Of a stretch of DNA of 64,000 nucleotides, positions 10,313 to 21,671 are shown in pieces. The notes under the pieces were generated by a model that worked only from the letters and a program-made list of their open reading frames with translations, had not been told where the DNA came from and did not search any database. The DNA is taken from positions 21,252,501 through 21,316,500 of the forward strand of contig JAWQUS010000010.1 of NCBI GenBank assembly GCA_036365455.1, given 5' to 3'. This stretch comes from Macrosoma leucophasiata. Its lineage: Eukaryota > Arthropoda > Insecta > Lepidoptera > Hedylidae. Numbering within the stretch: the first letter of the stretch is position 1; the number at the start of each line of letters is the position of its first letter. The position numbers and the translations under genes were made by a program.

Positions 10313-10539
10313 CTCCTTCCTCTTTTATGCGTACCATAGCTTTGTGGTCGATGACGCATACGAAATTAAAAGCTGTTTTATTGTCAATTATAATTTCCTT
10401 CAACTTTGATTATATACTTCCCAGTTCATAGGTCAACAACTTGCATTTCCGAAATACTCTTCTCTGACCAATTTGGGTTGTTGAATGTCAATTACATGGT
10501 CGTTTACCATTGATGAAGTGTTATTATTGGTGAACTTTA

Positions 10540-11477
10540 ACGGTCTTATTCATAAAAAAACGCTTATAGAAGGTTTATAGCATTCTTTAGTTAAAATGCT
10601 CTATAAGCCCATAAAACGTTCTATAAAATTGTATATTCATAAACGTTCTATAAACCTTCCATAGTTAAAATTCTGCTAATAGTCAAAATGTTGCCAGTGC
10701 AAGGAATTCAGGGGACAAATGGATCCAACAAGAGATCAAACATGCCAATTTGTCTACAAATTACGTGTGATAATGACCTTATTTCGAATAAAAGAAAAAA
10801 AAAATGTTTATTATCTAAAAAATGTTGAAAAATCGCGCGCATTTCGAAACATTCATAAGTATGTTGTATTAAATTAAAGTATATCTTTATTATTTTTATT
10901 GAAAAATGGAACCTTTAGAGCGAAAAATTAAAAGGCAACGAAGTGAAAGTTGGTTAGAGGAAGATAAGGTTTGTACATATATGTGATATACGCTGCACCT
11001 AAAATTGGATTCAAGTAAGTTTTGTTTTGTAAACATTCTTTAAACTTACTTACTCTTGCTTTTGCTTCTATTTAATAGATTATTTTAAAAGAATTGGTCA
11101 GGGAGAGGGTATCTTGTTTGCAAAATAAAAACACCGACGCCAACATCAACGCCAAAAAAGTAGCTGCCTGGCATGACCTACACGCTAAGTACGCAGTACC
11201 TACTTACCTAATAATATTATTATAAATATGTATTATTTATCCTTAATAACAATAAAACAACAGCAAGTATTTTAAACAATTTATTCTTTATTTCAGTTTT
11301 AACAATATGGCCCAGATTCCTAGAACATTACAACAACTGAAGTCTCAGTGGGGCATAATTAAAATGTCCTCCAAAAAAAAGAAGTTTTTGGAACGGAAAC
11401 ATAGTGGGCTTGTGGGCTCCCCTATTATTGTGGTACCCTATAGTAGAACACTACCATATGGCACTGCCAAATGGTAG
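10540..11477 (+). mobile_element. PIF/Harbinger-like element, left end with Myb-like gene
   Basis: The GGTCTTATTCATAAAAAAAC start, preceded by TAA, resembles a Harbinger terminus beside a TWA target. It is followed by subterminal inverted motifs (CTTATAGAAGGTTTATAGC and CTATAAACCTTCCATAG). The internal gene encodes a Myb/SANT-like protein of the kind that accompanies Harbinger transposases. The right part, with any transposase, is absent: an S1b copy begins at about 11452. Assignment rests on TIR style plus the Myb gene and is not proven. Confidence 0.45.
10906..11477 (+). pseudogene. Myb/SANT-like (zeste/Harbinger-type) DNA-binding protein, three exons, 3'-truncated
   Basis: Exons are 10906-10968, 11079-11188 and 11297 onward, with GT/AG borders (AAG|GTTTGT, AATAG|ATT, CTAA|GTACGC, TTTCAG|TTTT) and compatible phases (0, then 2). 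The ATG has AAAA before it. The product starts MEPLERKIKRQRSESW and contains W17, a LVRERV helix, KNTDANINAKKVAAWHDLH and RTLQQLKSQWGIIK, a match to the Myb_DNA-bind_5 trihelix pattern (spaced tryptophans, NTPRT-like QLKxxW). The frame runs on into S1b sequence and stops at 11475-11477, so the C-terminus is lost. Such proteins bind transposon termini in Harbinger systems; host zeste-like proteins share the fold, so a host paralogue fragment is the alternative. Total readable length is about 117 residues. Confidence 0.6.
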
Positions 11478-11630
11478 TTTTCAGCACTATCGTGTTCCGT
11501 TTAGATGGTAATGTATGGCCCCGTATTAACTATCACAGAGACATAACATCTTGGGTCTCAGGGGTGACAACGCACAGAACTGCATTTTGACATCTGGTTG
11601 TAACGGTCGTTACATTTAAAAAATGTAAAC
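11452..11630 (+). repeat. S1b SINE-like repeat
   Basis: Subfamily S1b: TGTTCCGTTTAGATGGTAAT, GTATTAACTATCACAGAGAC and GGTCTCAGGGGTGACAACGC replace the S1 wording. It truncates the Myb-like gene. Confidence 0.65.
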
Positions 11631-12212
11631 CTGGGAATATTGCCAAAAAAATGTTAAAAAGAAAACAGCTTTGTTTGCAATTTCATATTTTGACATTCCG
11701 TAACCGATCAAAAATTTCAAACTCAAAAATTCATTTAATCACTTGGAAATAATAGAATTTGCTTGGATCGGAGAATCATATCTCGAAGTAATTTGTCTTC
11801 TGTCATATTACATTCAAAGTTGCATCGCAGATACATCGGATGATGAATGTACCCGAAATTATTTTTTATATCCTACGAAAAACAGTGGCATTCGAGCGAA
11901 ACCGGTAGAATTGGTTCCCGCTTCGATAATCATGGCTTTCAGATTTTTTTGCGGCAGCCGCAGCGACGAAAATTATTCGAGTTTTAAAATTAATGTTATC
12001 TTGAGACGTTACGTATATTTTTACGTTACGTTATGGAGAAGTTACTGACAAGTAGTAATTACCAGTGTGCTTAACATGGCCTCATTCAAATTCTATAGCT
12101 ATACATACGTTATTCGTTGTACCCTCATTGCTTAGGGTAGTTATCACAAAAAGTGAGTTCACTTGTTAGCGCTCTCTGAGCTTCTTTATTTTGGTTTACA
12201 TAGATTACCCAC
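11631..12212. other. Unique stretch with a long but unsupported ORF
   Basis: An open frame at 11743-12048 has no recognisable domain and its codon use looks random. No other feature was seen. Confidence 0.4.
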
Positions 12213-12535
12213 TGGTGAGAGCGTAGACACCACCGCATTACCTAATCTATCTGCCTAAAAATTGTAGTGTGCACTGTGTACAGCACTATCGTGTACTATG
12301 GTAGTGTCTAGCACTACCATATGGCACTGCCAAATGGTCAGCACTATCGTGTTCCGATTAGATGATAATGTATGCCCGTAATAACTATCACAGAGACACA
12401 ACAACTAAGTTTTCGGGCAACGATTCTGCATTTGATTCTGATTTTGGTTTTTGTGTAGAATTATATAAGCTGCAGTCACCACTTAACATCCATGTGAACT
12501 TCATACTTGTTTGTTACCTTACTACTTAGTTACAT
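12213..12535 (+). repeat. S1b SINE-like repeat with internal duplication
   Basis: From ACTGGTGAGAGCGTAGACAC to TTCATACTTGTTTGTTACCT. The CAGCACTATCGTG segment occurs twice (near 12282 and 12340), separated by a CTAGCACTACCATATGGCAC spacer, so part of the head was duplicated. Confidence 0.6.
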
Positions 12536-12544
12536 GACGTTTGT

Positions 12545-12690
12545 TAGTCTCACTAAAACTCGGACTGAATTGGCTATTTTTTTAAATATTCGTAGAAGTT
12601 CAAGGAAGGAAAATATGGAGGACTTGTAAAGATAATAGGAAAACAACAATTTCATTTTCCCATGCAAATAGTTTGTAACTGAAAAATTTT
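12545..12690 (-). repeat. Fragment of the 6625/7143 repeat, degraded
   Basis: GTTAGTCTCACTAAAACTCGG start and TTTCATTTTCCCATGCAAAT end match 7143-7377; the middle is much deleted. Confidence 0.5.
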
Positions 12691-12952
12691 TGAGTCATTT
12701 CTTTTTCATATTTTGAAGACGTTTTTGTGAGTGTTTTGAAGAGTGTTTGCATGAATTCATAGACCATACCCGGACTGCCTACTAACTGAACTCGAGCTTC
12801 GCTTCGCTGTCAGGCTCAGCTATGAATTACGGCGGGAAACCTCATTTTTTATAGAGAGACAGACTCCTGGAGACAGTGCAGAGAGTGCTCTCAGCCTAAA
12901 TAAAGTTAGCGCAACTGCCTGCCTGCCAACTGTGGGTCCGAACCTCGGCCAC

Positions 12953-13043
12953 ACCGCGGACACTCCGCCAAAATTCCATACAAACGCTTAATTTGGTCTC
13001 TATTACACAGCCATCAATCAGTGACGTGTATTTACACGTGCAC
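12953..13043 (-). repeat. Element C fragment
   Basis: CACCGCGGACACTCCGCCAA through GTATTTACACGTGCAC is one end of element C (compare 51595-51813). The other end is replaced by MITE-B sequence. Confidence 0.6.
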
Positions 13044-13480
13044 GTGGGGAGAAAAGCGTCACACACACTACAAGAATCGTCTATTACTACGAAACTCACG
13101 CCTTGACTTTAACAAAACATAAACAATTTCACGCACACATTTAAACTTCTAGGCGACAGCCATAGGCCCGTTTTTGCTTGTACCAGAGAATATGTAATAA
13201 TACTACGTATAGAATGGACGCTTCGACGTCCCGCCCGATTTCCCCGCCTCACCCAACCTCCTTTCCTCTTATGGGAGATGTTTGGTATTCTCTTCGTGCT
13301 ACGCACACAGATGCACGTGTAAATACACGTCACTGATTGATGTCTGTGTAATAGAGATCAAATTAAGCGTTTGTATGGAATATTGGCGGAGTGTCCGCGG
13401 TGTGCTTGTACTTTGACAGAGGGGAAAACCTGCATATGGCTACTCCCCTCCGGTCCGCCGGTGGCCCGTGTTGCTCTATG
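13044..13480 (+). mobile_element. MITE-B, left-truncated and split by element C
   Basis: Interior (CACTACAAGAATCGTCTATT, CACATTTAAACTTCTAGGCG) at 13062-13183 and right TIR (GGCTACTCCCCTCCGGTCCG to TTGCTCTATG) at 13403-13480. The left TIR is missing. Confidence 0.7.
13184..13402 (+). mobile_element. Element C, 219 bp, inserted in MITE-B
   Basis: CAGAGAATATGTAATAATAC start and GGAGTGTCCGCGGTG end, flanked by an exact 9 bp TSD TGCTTGTAC (13175-13183 and 13403-13411), inside MITE-B's TTTGGGCTTGTACTTTGAC. It is non-coding. The same 219 bp with a 9 bp TSD is seen at 51595. The 9 bp TSD points to the Mutator-like or a related superfamily, but the ends are not clear TIRs. Confidence 0.8.
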
Positions 13481-13894
13481 CATAAAACATAGTAAATATG
13501 CGATTTGATTACATATGTACGTGTGTATAGATATAATAATATGATTCTTAGTAAATCAATTCTATAGCTGTACTATGAGAATAATTTATAAATATTATTA
13601 TGTACATATGTGTTTTTGTAAATACCTACATTAATTAACACAAAGTTTTCAGATGATGAAATTACATATTGTTTTTATTGCTGCAGCTATAATAATGTAG
13701 GTATAAGTTATTTTAACTCCATGCCATAAATCTATATCCGGGTATATAATAACACGATACATTTGTGTTTTTCCATTCGTCGGACGAATCGCGTGGTTTG
13801 GAAAATTTCGTTCGAGTAAGCGAACAAACAACCAGCAAAATGGCATGGTTTTAATCTATAAAAAAAAAAACATTTAAGAGGAGTCAGGAACTCT
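13481..13894. other. AT-rich unique stretch
   Basis: No gene recognised; the ORF at 13649-13846 on the minus strand shows no domain. Confidence 0.4.
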
Positions 13895-14138
13895 CACTGG
13901 TGGTAGAGTTCCTAATTTATCTGTCGCCAAATAGTAATGTTCAGCACGATCGTGTTCCAGTTAGATGGTAATGTATGACCCCGTAATAACTATCACAGAG
14001 CCATAACAACTTAGGTCTCAAGGGTGGCAACGCATTTTGACTGCATCTGGTTTTTGTGCAGTTGTCTATAGGGTGCTGTCATCAGTTAACATCTATGTGA
14101 ACTGCATGTTTTTTTGCAACCTTCGTTACATGAAAAAG
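13895..14138 (+). repeat. S1b SINE-like repeat with head deletion
   Basis: ACTGGTGGTAGAGTTCCTAA joins directly to TTATCTGTCGCCAAATAGTA, skipping the GCGGGCGTAGGCACCACCGC part. It ends GCAACCTTCGTTACATGAAA. Confidence 0.7.
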
Positions 14139-15596
14139 CTGATGTAAGACACAGTATTAAAACTGAATGTGAATGACTGGTAAATTCCAACATATAGAGA
14201 CGTGGGATCATTGTATATTGTTCAGGTGTTACTCTGTTCTGCCTCTCAGGTTTTGTTACCTACTCGTATACAACATGTAACGGGAATAATGGGCACCCTC
14301 TAACGAAAATCGAGTTATAATCGTAATACATGAACTGAAATAACATGTTTATGTGTTTAATATTTTTAATTTAAGAAATAAGTTGTCCTCAATTTGTATG
14401 AACAGTATGCACACTCTATGCAAATGCATACTTACCCTACCTCTACCTACAGCCACACATAACACACGAACCCACTCACACACGCCCACTGTTGCAATGT
14501 GATGTAGCGTTACCTGCGTACCTTTATATTTATAACACTCACTAGTAATAAGATTTATTTCAGGTATTTTATTTCTTAAATTATTATTTATAATAAAAAG
14601 CACGTCTCACGAGTTCTAATAAACTTGTTGGGACTACCATTTTAATTCGGATAGACGTTAGTCTCATTTTCGTCTCTATATACTGTTCACCAAATGGGTG
14701 AAGAACCATTGTAATTAATTTTGTGACAAAATATTACTTTTATTCAAAATGCTATAAATCAATTTTGTTATCGATTCTGAACAAACTAGTTTCGGGTTGT
14801 ACATTTAAACCTGTTGTATATGTATATCTTCATAGATATACATATTGAACGCCTTATTGTAAAACAGCAACTTGAAAATTTAGTGACAATTTAAATTTTA
14901 ATTGTAATTTCTAACGTTTTCAGTGTTTGGGATTTTTTGTGTACACGTAAAGTGTGATTTGCTGGAAAGAAACTAAGGTACTTATTGATATTGCCCTTTA
15001 ACAATTCTGTGTTGTATTAAACATTTGGGTTTCTTTGTGGATTTTTAGATACCTTTTAACGACAGCATACATGTGCTTATATTTATTATAATTTGTTATG
15101 AGAAGGTCATTACTTGCGTGTGCCTCCTATAGAAAAGGATTATTTCTGTATTGTAATCTTTTGTACTACCGTCCTTTTTTTGTAGTTTGTAAAACCATGC
15201 TTACACATTGGTTTTATAAATCCGGCTCTCTTATCTGTTTATTGGCTTCCTTTTTTAACTCATCAATATCTATATTTGGCTAGGTGTAGGTGTAGATATA
15301 TAAGACTGCTTATTTTGTGATTTTGCATAGACGTGCGGAAAAGTTTTATTTCTCACGAGTTTTGCTTCAACAGGAAAAATCTAATAAATATTTAATGGTC
15401 AGCATCTAGTAATGGTATAACAAGGTTATTTTGTATAAACTTGAAACATATTTCCTTTATTTTGTTATAAAATTAGATCAAAATGATAGCGGAATAGTTA
15501 TTGTCCGTAGTTTCTCGCATACTCTGTACGAAATCCCTAAACATTATGTTCAAAGGAGCTGTTGTAGTACCTGCCTAGCTATGCTAATCTAAATAA
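14139..15596. other. AT-rich unique stretch
   Basis: No supported gene or shared repeat. Short ORFs (for example 14349-14603 minus) lack coding signals. Confidence 0.5.
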
Positions 15597-16884
15597 TAGG
15601 TTGGGGAAAAAGTCTTTTCGCATTATAGTATGTATGAACTTGTAATAAAATCTCTTTGGCTGTAGTATTTGTATCTGGCTGGTTTTGGTATCATTGAAAG
15701 TTAAAATTTTAAAGAACATAATTCCAAATTCAAATTAGGCAAATGTGTGATTTTCATTTGTTTTTCGTACTGTCAAGATGAGTGAATCTAATGAAGAAAT
15801 TCGATACATTTTAAAATTTTACTACAAAAAAGGTAAAAATGCAACGCAAGCCGCGAAAAAAATTTGCGATGTTTATGGATCTAGTGCAGTGTCTGTGAGA
15901 GTAGCACAAATTTGGTTTAAGCGTTTTCAATCCGGAAATTTTGATGTCAAAGATGCACCTCGCTCTGGTCGCCCTATTACGGATAAAATGGATGCCATTT
16001 TTGAAAAAGTGGAGCAAGATCGACATATCAGTAGTTACGACGTAGCTGAAGAACTGAGAATTGATCACAAAACAGTTTTGGCGCATTTGAAAAAAGCTGG
16101 GTACAAAAAAAGCTCGATATTTAGGTACCTCACGAGCTCACTGAAAGAAACCTAAAGAACCGTGTTCTCATTTGTGATTCTTTATTACGACGTAATGAAA
16201 CCGAATCATTTTTGAAGAAGCTGATAACTGGTGATAAAAAGTGGATCACGTACGACAAGAACGTGCGAAAAGGGTCGTGGTCAAAGGCCGGTCAGGCTTC
16301 CGGCACAGACTGTGGCGAAACCCGGGTTAACTCGCAATAAGGTGATGTTGTGTGTGTGGTGGGATTGGAAGGGCATTATTAATTATGAGCTATTACCACC
16401 AGGCAGGACTATCGATTCTGAACTCTACTGCGAACAACTGATGAGATTAAAGCAAGAAGTTGAGAGAAAGCGGCCGGAATTGATCAACAGAAGGGGTGTG
16501 GTGTTTCATCATGATAACGCTAGACCTCACACATCTATAGCCACTCAGCAAAAATTAAGAGAGTTTGGCTGGGAGGTGTTAATGCATCCGCCGTATAGTC
16601 CTGACCTTGCACCTTCAGATTTCCACCTGTTTCGGTCTCTTCAGAATTCTTTATGCAATGTTAGGTTAACATCACGAGAGGACTGCCAAATCCACTTGTC
16701 GCGGTATTTTGATGAGAAGTCCCAAAATTTTTATAGCAATGGGATCATGTCCCTACCTACAAGATGGCAAAAGGTTATCGAACAAAATGGTACATACATA
16801 CTTTAGTTAAATTTAAATAAACTGTATAAAAAAATGTTTTGAATTATCTTAAAAAATGCGAAGAAACTTTTTCCCCGACATTAT
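15597..16884 (+). mobile_element. mariner transposon copy (cecropia-like TIR)
   Basis: The left TIR GGTTGGGGAAAAAGTCTTTT (15599) and the reverse complement of the right end AAGAAACTTTTTCCCCGACA (ending 16880) match with a few differences and share the GGGGAAAAAGT core. TA dinucleotides flank both ends, as expected for Tc1/mariner TA targeting, although exact edges are ambiguous because of surrounding TAATA. Length of about 1.28 kb is usual for mariner. The internal transposase is broken, so the copy is non-autonomous. Confidence 0.9.
15778..16806 (+). pseudogene. mariner transposase, inactivated
   Basis: Cut-and-paste transposase of the mariner family. The N-terminal helix-turn-helix region (residues about 1-110, EEIRYILKFYYKKGKNATQA) starts at the ATG at 15778. 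The catalytic part keeps all three D,D34D aspartates: the TGDKKWITYD block near 16225-16254, HHDNARPHTS near 16510, and SPDLAPSDFHLF near 16600. The reading frame is broken: a frameshift in the A-run near 16100 (GGGTACAAAAAAAG), a TAG in place of the Trp of the WVPHEL motif at about 16123, and a second frameshift near 16270-16290 after SWSKAG. The last 190 residues are open to 16806 and end QNGTYIL. With frames combined the length is about 340 residues, normal for the family. Alternative: none plausible. Confidence 0.93.
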
Positions 16885-17387
16885 TACGTTCCCATTAAAT
16901 TAAAAATCATGAGATTTTTCTATTATTAAAAAATGTATGTAATTTGAATGATTTGGCGAAACTTATTCAAAATTAAACATTCTAAACTAATTCAAAATAA
17001 AAAAAATGTTTTTTTTTTTAATACGTCTTTTTATTTTATTCAACATTAATCTATAGATCCGTCAAAAAGGTCAACCATGAAAATTATCAAAGGGGGAAGT
17101 TTAAAAATCTGTAACCGGTTAATGGTAAGAAGCTGTCTACGGTACGGTTGTTGCGGATGTAGATTTTGATATATTAGCGGATGTTGAATATTAAAAAAAA
17201 AATACTAAGTACCTCTTTTCCCAAAACGAACTGAATTTTAAAATAGTTTTGACTCGTAAGTTCTCAGAGCAATCTAGGACCAAACCCCGTTCCGCGGTAC
17301 TTTACTTCAATAGTGATGGTTCAAATACTAAATCTACGAGAATCCCGTTCGAGTCCGTTCGTGTACGAGAAGACTCCATAGATAGTT
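16885..17387. other. AT-rich stretch after mariner
   Basis: Poly-A/T runs and no recognised feature. Confidence 0.4.
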
Positions 17388-17680
17388 TCCTTTATTTTTT
17401 CATTCAACGGTTCAATCAACTTAAATGTAGCATAATTAAAATGAGATGCGTGAACTAGATTGCATTTTACTTCATATTTTATCAGAGTCGACCGAAGCGT
17501 CATTGATCCACAACTCCATTCAGTTATTTCGTTCACGTGCCTCGTCGTGCCACCGCCTGAGCTAGATAAATGACATGCCACGCTTTTCGCTCATTTTCAA
17601 CAACTTTATCATCATTTTCTCGAACTACGCCATCTTAATATGGCGTGCGGCGTTGCGCAGGGTAGTCGTTTTGGTCTGCT
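17388..17680 (+). repeat. Direct duplication, copy 1
   Basis: About 290 bp repeated in the same orientation at 17914-18205: shared blocks include GTGAACTAGATTGCATTTTA, CACAACTCCATTCA, TAGATAAATGACATG, ACGCTTTTCGCTCATTTTCA and TGGCGTGCGGC. Both copies allow a short ORF (RFSLIF.NFI, WRAALR.VV), but frame and length differ, so I do not call a gene. Confidence 0.75.
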
Positions 17681-17913
17681 TTATTATATTTGTCATTAAT
17701 CATGTTTATCTGCTTGACAGGAATCTTGGTTTTGATTTATTTAGAACTAGCAAATCCCTTCGTAGTTTCGTCTGCGAAACCAAATATATTCGTGTTTGTG
17801 TAGGTGACAGCTTTTGTTTTAATTAATCGAAAAAACTTTTTAGCCTCCATTGAAAAATGCAAATAAACATACTTACACAAGCCATAGTAAGCACAAAGCA
17901 ACTATGGCAACTA

Positions 17914-18205
17914 AACTTTTTTTTTCTTTCAATGGTTTAATCAATGTAAATGCAGCATAATTAAATTAAGGTGCGTGAACTAGATTGCATTTTACATTGT
18001 ATTAGATCAGGGTCAACAGAAGCGTCATCGATTCACAACTCCATTCATTATTTCGTTCACGTACCTCATTGTACCATCACCAAAGTTAGATAAATGACAT
18101 GTTACGCTTTTCGCTCATTTTCAGCAACTTTATCAGTTTCTATAACTATATTAACGTTTTCATGTGGCGTGCGGCATTGCGCAGTGTGGTTTCTTTATGT
18201 CAAAG
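17914..18205 (+). repeat. Direct duplication, copy 2
   Basis: Second copy of 17388-17680, roughly 80-85 % similar by eye, about 525 bp downstream. It runs directly into a LINE 3'-end fragment. Confidence 0.75.
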
Positions 18206-18340
18206 GATTGACAGACCAGCAGACGGGCCACCTGATGGAAAGTGGTTACCGTCGCCTATGAACATTTGCAACACCAGGGGAGTTGCCAACGCGCGAGTAA
18301 CTCCATATTGTAGCCATTTGCGTAAAGGAGATGTTGCAAA
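18206..18340 (-). repeat. LINE 3'-end fragment
   Basis: GTCAAAGGATTGACAGACCA, GGGCCACCTGATGGAAAGTG and CACCAGGGGAGTTGCCAACG are the reverse complement of the 3' region seen at 54585-54752 and 53630-53697. This wording is the common lepidopteran non-LTR retrotransposon tail. Confidence 0.55.
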
Positions 18341-18527
18341 AATGTATGGACCTCCGGCCATGTATTGTACACAATATCATTAACAAGCAAAATCAATATA
18401 AAAACGTTTTTGACTGCATATTTTCACTTATTTAGCTTTGTTTGCAGTTACAAAACATTATTTGCAGTTAGAATTGCAAATCAAAATCAACATATATAAA
18501 TAAAATATATTCTTGAATAAATTAATT

Positions 18528-18610
18528 GTATTTTTTTCCGATTCTTCTTTAATTTACCCATTTTTTGAGGACACGAACCAGAGCCGAGCTCGCAACATCT
18601 CTTTTATTTC
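18528..18610 (+). repeat. Shared repeat end (inverted match at 37740-37835)
   Basis: CCGATTCTTCTTTAATTTAC, CCATTTTTTGAGGACACGAA and GAGCTCGCAACATCTC match 37740-37835 in reverse complement. The continuation at 37745 (AAAGGAGATGTTGC) also occurs at 18325. Confidence 0.6.
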
Positions 18611-20266
18611 GTTAAGCTTAGGTACGTACTCAATTTTTATATACAGCTGCCAAATTTTAAAATATAAATTAAATTCAATAATTATTTATTCAAAAATTGC
18701 CTTATCAAATATTTAAAATTATCATAATTAATATAAGATTAATATAATATAAGAACATGACGTGCGTTCACTTATCTTGAACAGAAAATTAAATTTAAAA
18801 CAAAATTGAGAAAACGATTATTTGAAAATTAACTCTAAAATTGGTTCATAAAGATACTAGGTCGTGTTGAAACTGCGGTAGCCCTATCGCCCACCCAGAA
18901 ACACTTGATTTTTCCCTTACTTAGCAAAACACAAGACTCTTAAGTCAGGGATTTATGAGAAATGATGACCAAGGCTAATTTTGAATAGAATTTGCGTCGG
19001 CAACTTAGAGCAAGATTTATAAGGTTATTTTTAATTCACAATGCAAAGTGGTTTTGATAATCATATACAATATTTATTTCTATTGAATTTTAAACCAGAA
19101 GTTTTACGTATGCAGTTATAGTTTCGAATATTAAATATATGTATAATATAGTGTGGAAAAATATACTTCTTGTGAATATTCTTACTGCGATTTACTATGA
19201 TGAATTTTAAAAACATTTTTTAGCATCATTTTTAATTTGATGATAGGCAGAACAGTGTTTTAAAGTGACTATAATGTTGTTCAACATTAGTTAACTTCGC
19301 TCTTCTCTTGAACTAATTAATTATTATTTACTAGCGGTCCGCCCCGGCTTTGCACGGTAGAAACATTACCTACATTGCTTAACTAAATAAAAAGTATCCT
19401 TTGTGTTTATTTATACTACCTGTGTACAAAATTGCATCGAAATCCAACCTCTTTAGCGTGATTGAGGAACAAACAACTTACCTTGGCATAATAAGTTTCA
19501 CCGTAAGAGTGTAAAGTATTATCAAAATTTATACGAAATATAGGTACAACACAGACGCAGTTCCGATAAGTGTGATTAGATATTTGTTTGTATGACTTTT
19601 TTTAGAAAAATTCACCATGATCTCTACGACCTCTACTCTAGGACCGCCATTGATACTGAGTGACTACTAAATTAAGAAAAAGCGCGGGTCGTTTTGTTTT
19701 TTATATATTTTATCGCTCTATGTGATCGCTCTACATGTCATGCCATTTACCTACTATTTACGGAGGCAGTTAAGGAACATGGTAGGTATGAAGATATAGA
19801 CCATGGGGATCAAAATCTCAAGACACATTATTTATTCACATGTAGGCTTCAAAGATATTGCGGATTTCATGTTGTTAGAATTGCGACGTGTGTATGTTTA
19901 CATTTAATCTAAACGATCACGATTTGGCTATCACAGTCCATTTCCAGAGCAGTAGCGTCATACATCCATTGATTTTGCCATTTAATGACGCACCATGCTT
20001 ATCTGTCCGTACGTAGTCGACTCACCGTTGCCGTTGGTTGCCAGGGTTAACGTTTAACTACCCAGCAGTGTTGGTATGATTGTTCATTGAACTAGTGACT
20101 GGCGATCCTGGGAAAACGACAATCTGTCTTGACGTTTGAGCTCTTAATCCTAACATACTGAAGATAAGTGCGTAGGACTTTGGGCACCCACACAAAACTG
20201 CGATGCTATGCCTGCGAATTGCTGCGAATGACTAAACAAATAAACAATGCGAATGTGGATGTGGTT
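18611..20266. other. AT-rich stretch, no gene seen
   Basis: Only a short GCGGTCCGCCCCGGCTTTGC repeat fragment (19333) was noticed. No conserved coding block. Confidence 0.45.
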
Positions 20267-20384
20267 GCAGAGGCCCGGGAAGACCAAGACTGACCACTAC
20301 TGACCACTACTGCCAGGCCCATATAGGTCGAGTACTGTCTGATGGTAGGGTCAAAAGTCTTAGGAGTCGGCGTGCATGTACATG
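20267..20384 (-). repeat. Repeat H fragment
   Basis: AGGCCCGGGAAGACCAAGAC, GGTAGGGTCAAAAGTCTTAG and AGTCGGCGTGCATGTA are the reverse complement of 20825-20935. A duplicated CTGACCACTA unit lies inside. Confidence 0.6.
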
Positions 20385-20577
20385 CACTATCGTGTTCCGG
20401 TCAGGTGGTAATGTAAGGCCCTGTAATTTCCGGCAAAGAGGCATAACACCTTAGGCCTCAAGAGTGGTAACGCATCTGCATTTTGACCTTGGTCTTCATG
20501 TGGGTGTCTATAGGCTGCAGTCATCACTGAACATCAATGTGAACTGCTTGTTTGCCACTTCCATTAAATAAAAAATC
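20385..20577 (+). repeat. S1 SINE-like repeat, 5'-truncated
   Basis: Starts at CACTATCGTGTTCCGGTCAG and ends TTTGCCACTTCCATTAAATA plus A5. The truncation point abuts repeat H. Confidence 0.75.
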
Positions 20578-20721
20578 GAATAAATTATACGTTTGCACGT
20601 TATACATAATTGATATAATTATCAATTACAAAATCTTATCGGAACAAAGGATTCATGACCTGAATAAATAAATCACTATCGTCTTAAGTCCATTTGAACA
20701 TCTTATGTATGTATGTATGTC

Positions 20722-20945
20722 AGTATCTTCACGCCAGGTCCCTCACGGGGTAGGCAGAGAGTGTGGAGCGCCAGATATCCCGGTGCTGACACACCTCCCG
20801 TGCCTCATCTACATTCATCATTCTCTTCATACATGCACGCCGATTCCTAAGACTTTTGACCGCACCATCAGTCAGAACTTGACCTATTCGGTCATGGTAG
20901 GTAAGTCTTGGTCTTTCTGGGCCTCTGCAACCATCCACATTCGCA
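20722..20945 (+). repeat. Repeat H, long copy
   Basis: TATCTTCACGCCAGGTCCCT, GGGGTAGGCAGAGAGTGTGG, GCGCCAGATATCCCGGT, ATGCACGCCGATTCCTAAGA and GGGCCTCTGCAACCATCCAC. Further copies at 36973-37190 and 56459-56585. Common lepidopteran repeat of unknown class. Confidence 0.65.
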
Positions 20946-21383
20946 TTATTGGGAATAACTCGCAGCTATCTATATTGTAATTACTTATAAATAAGTGAGC
21001 AATATTCTTTGTCCAATATTCATTGAAATAAGGACAGCTACTCAAAACATTATTTATAATGATTACGTAATTCGCTATCTCTACATTGAAAGCGGTTGCT
21101 TGTTTTCAGAACATTCCACTTCGTCTCCATTTTCCTTTTCACCCCGAGGCTATTGTCTGCAAAAGAAAATTACACAATCCATATTGTCCGTGCTAACGAA
21201 ATAAGTATTGTTACAGAAATACAGTCTTACAATAGGAATTAAAATATAAAAAGGAACGAACGGAGATAACTCTGTAATTTACTGCAAAATATTCATGAAG
21301 TTACTATACCTACCGAATGAGTTTATTCAGCGCAGAGGGTGTTAAGTAAAGAGGACACCATTTTGATAGCGACTACGCAGTAT
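20946..21383. other. AT-rich unique stretch
   Basis: Nothing recognised. Confidence 0.4.
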
Positions 21384-21671
21384 ACTGGTGGTAGAGGTCT
21401 AGTGGCGGAGCTCACGGGCGTAGGCACCATCGCATTACCTAATATACTTGCCGCTAAATGGTAGTGTACAGCACTATCGTGTTCCGGTCACGTGGTAATG
21501 TACGGCCCTTTAATTTCCGGCACAGAGGCATAACACCTTAGGCCTCAGGAGTGGTAACGCATCTGCATTTTGACCTTGGTCTTTGTGTGGGTTGTCTTTA
21601 GGCTGCAGTCATCACTTAACATCAATGTGAACTGCATGCTTGTTTACACTTACATTACACAAAAAAAAAAT
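21384..21671 (+). repeat. S1 SINE-like repeat, full length
   Basis: ACTGGTGGTAGAGGTCTAGT head to TGTTTACACTTACATTACAC plus A10 tail. Confidence 0.8.

Noticed and set aside
15811..16086. Minus-strand ORF under mariner
   Set aside because: Shadow of the transposase coding strand.
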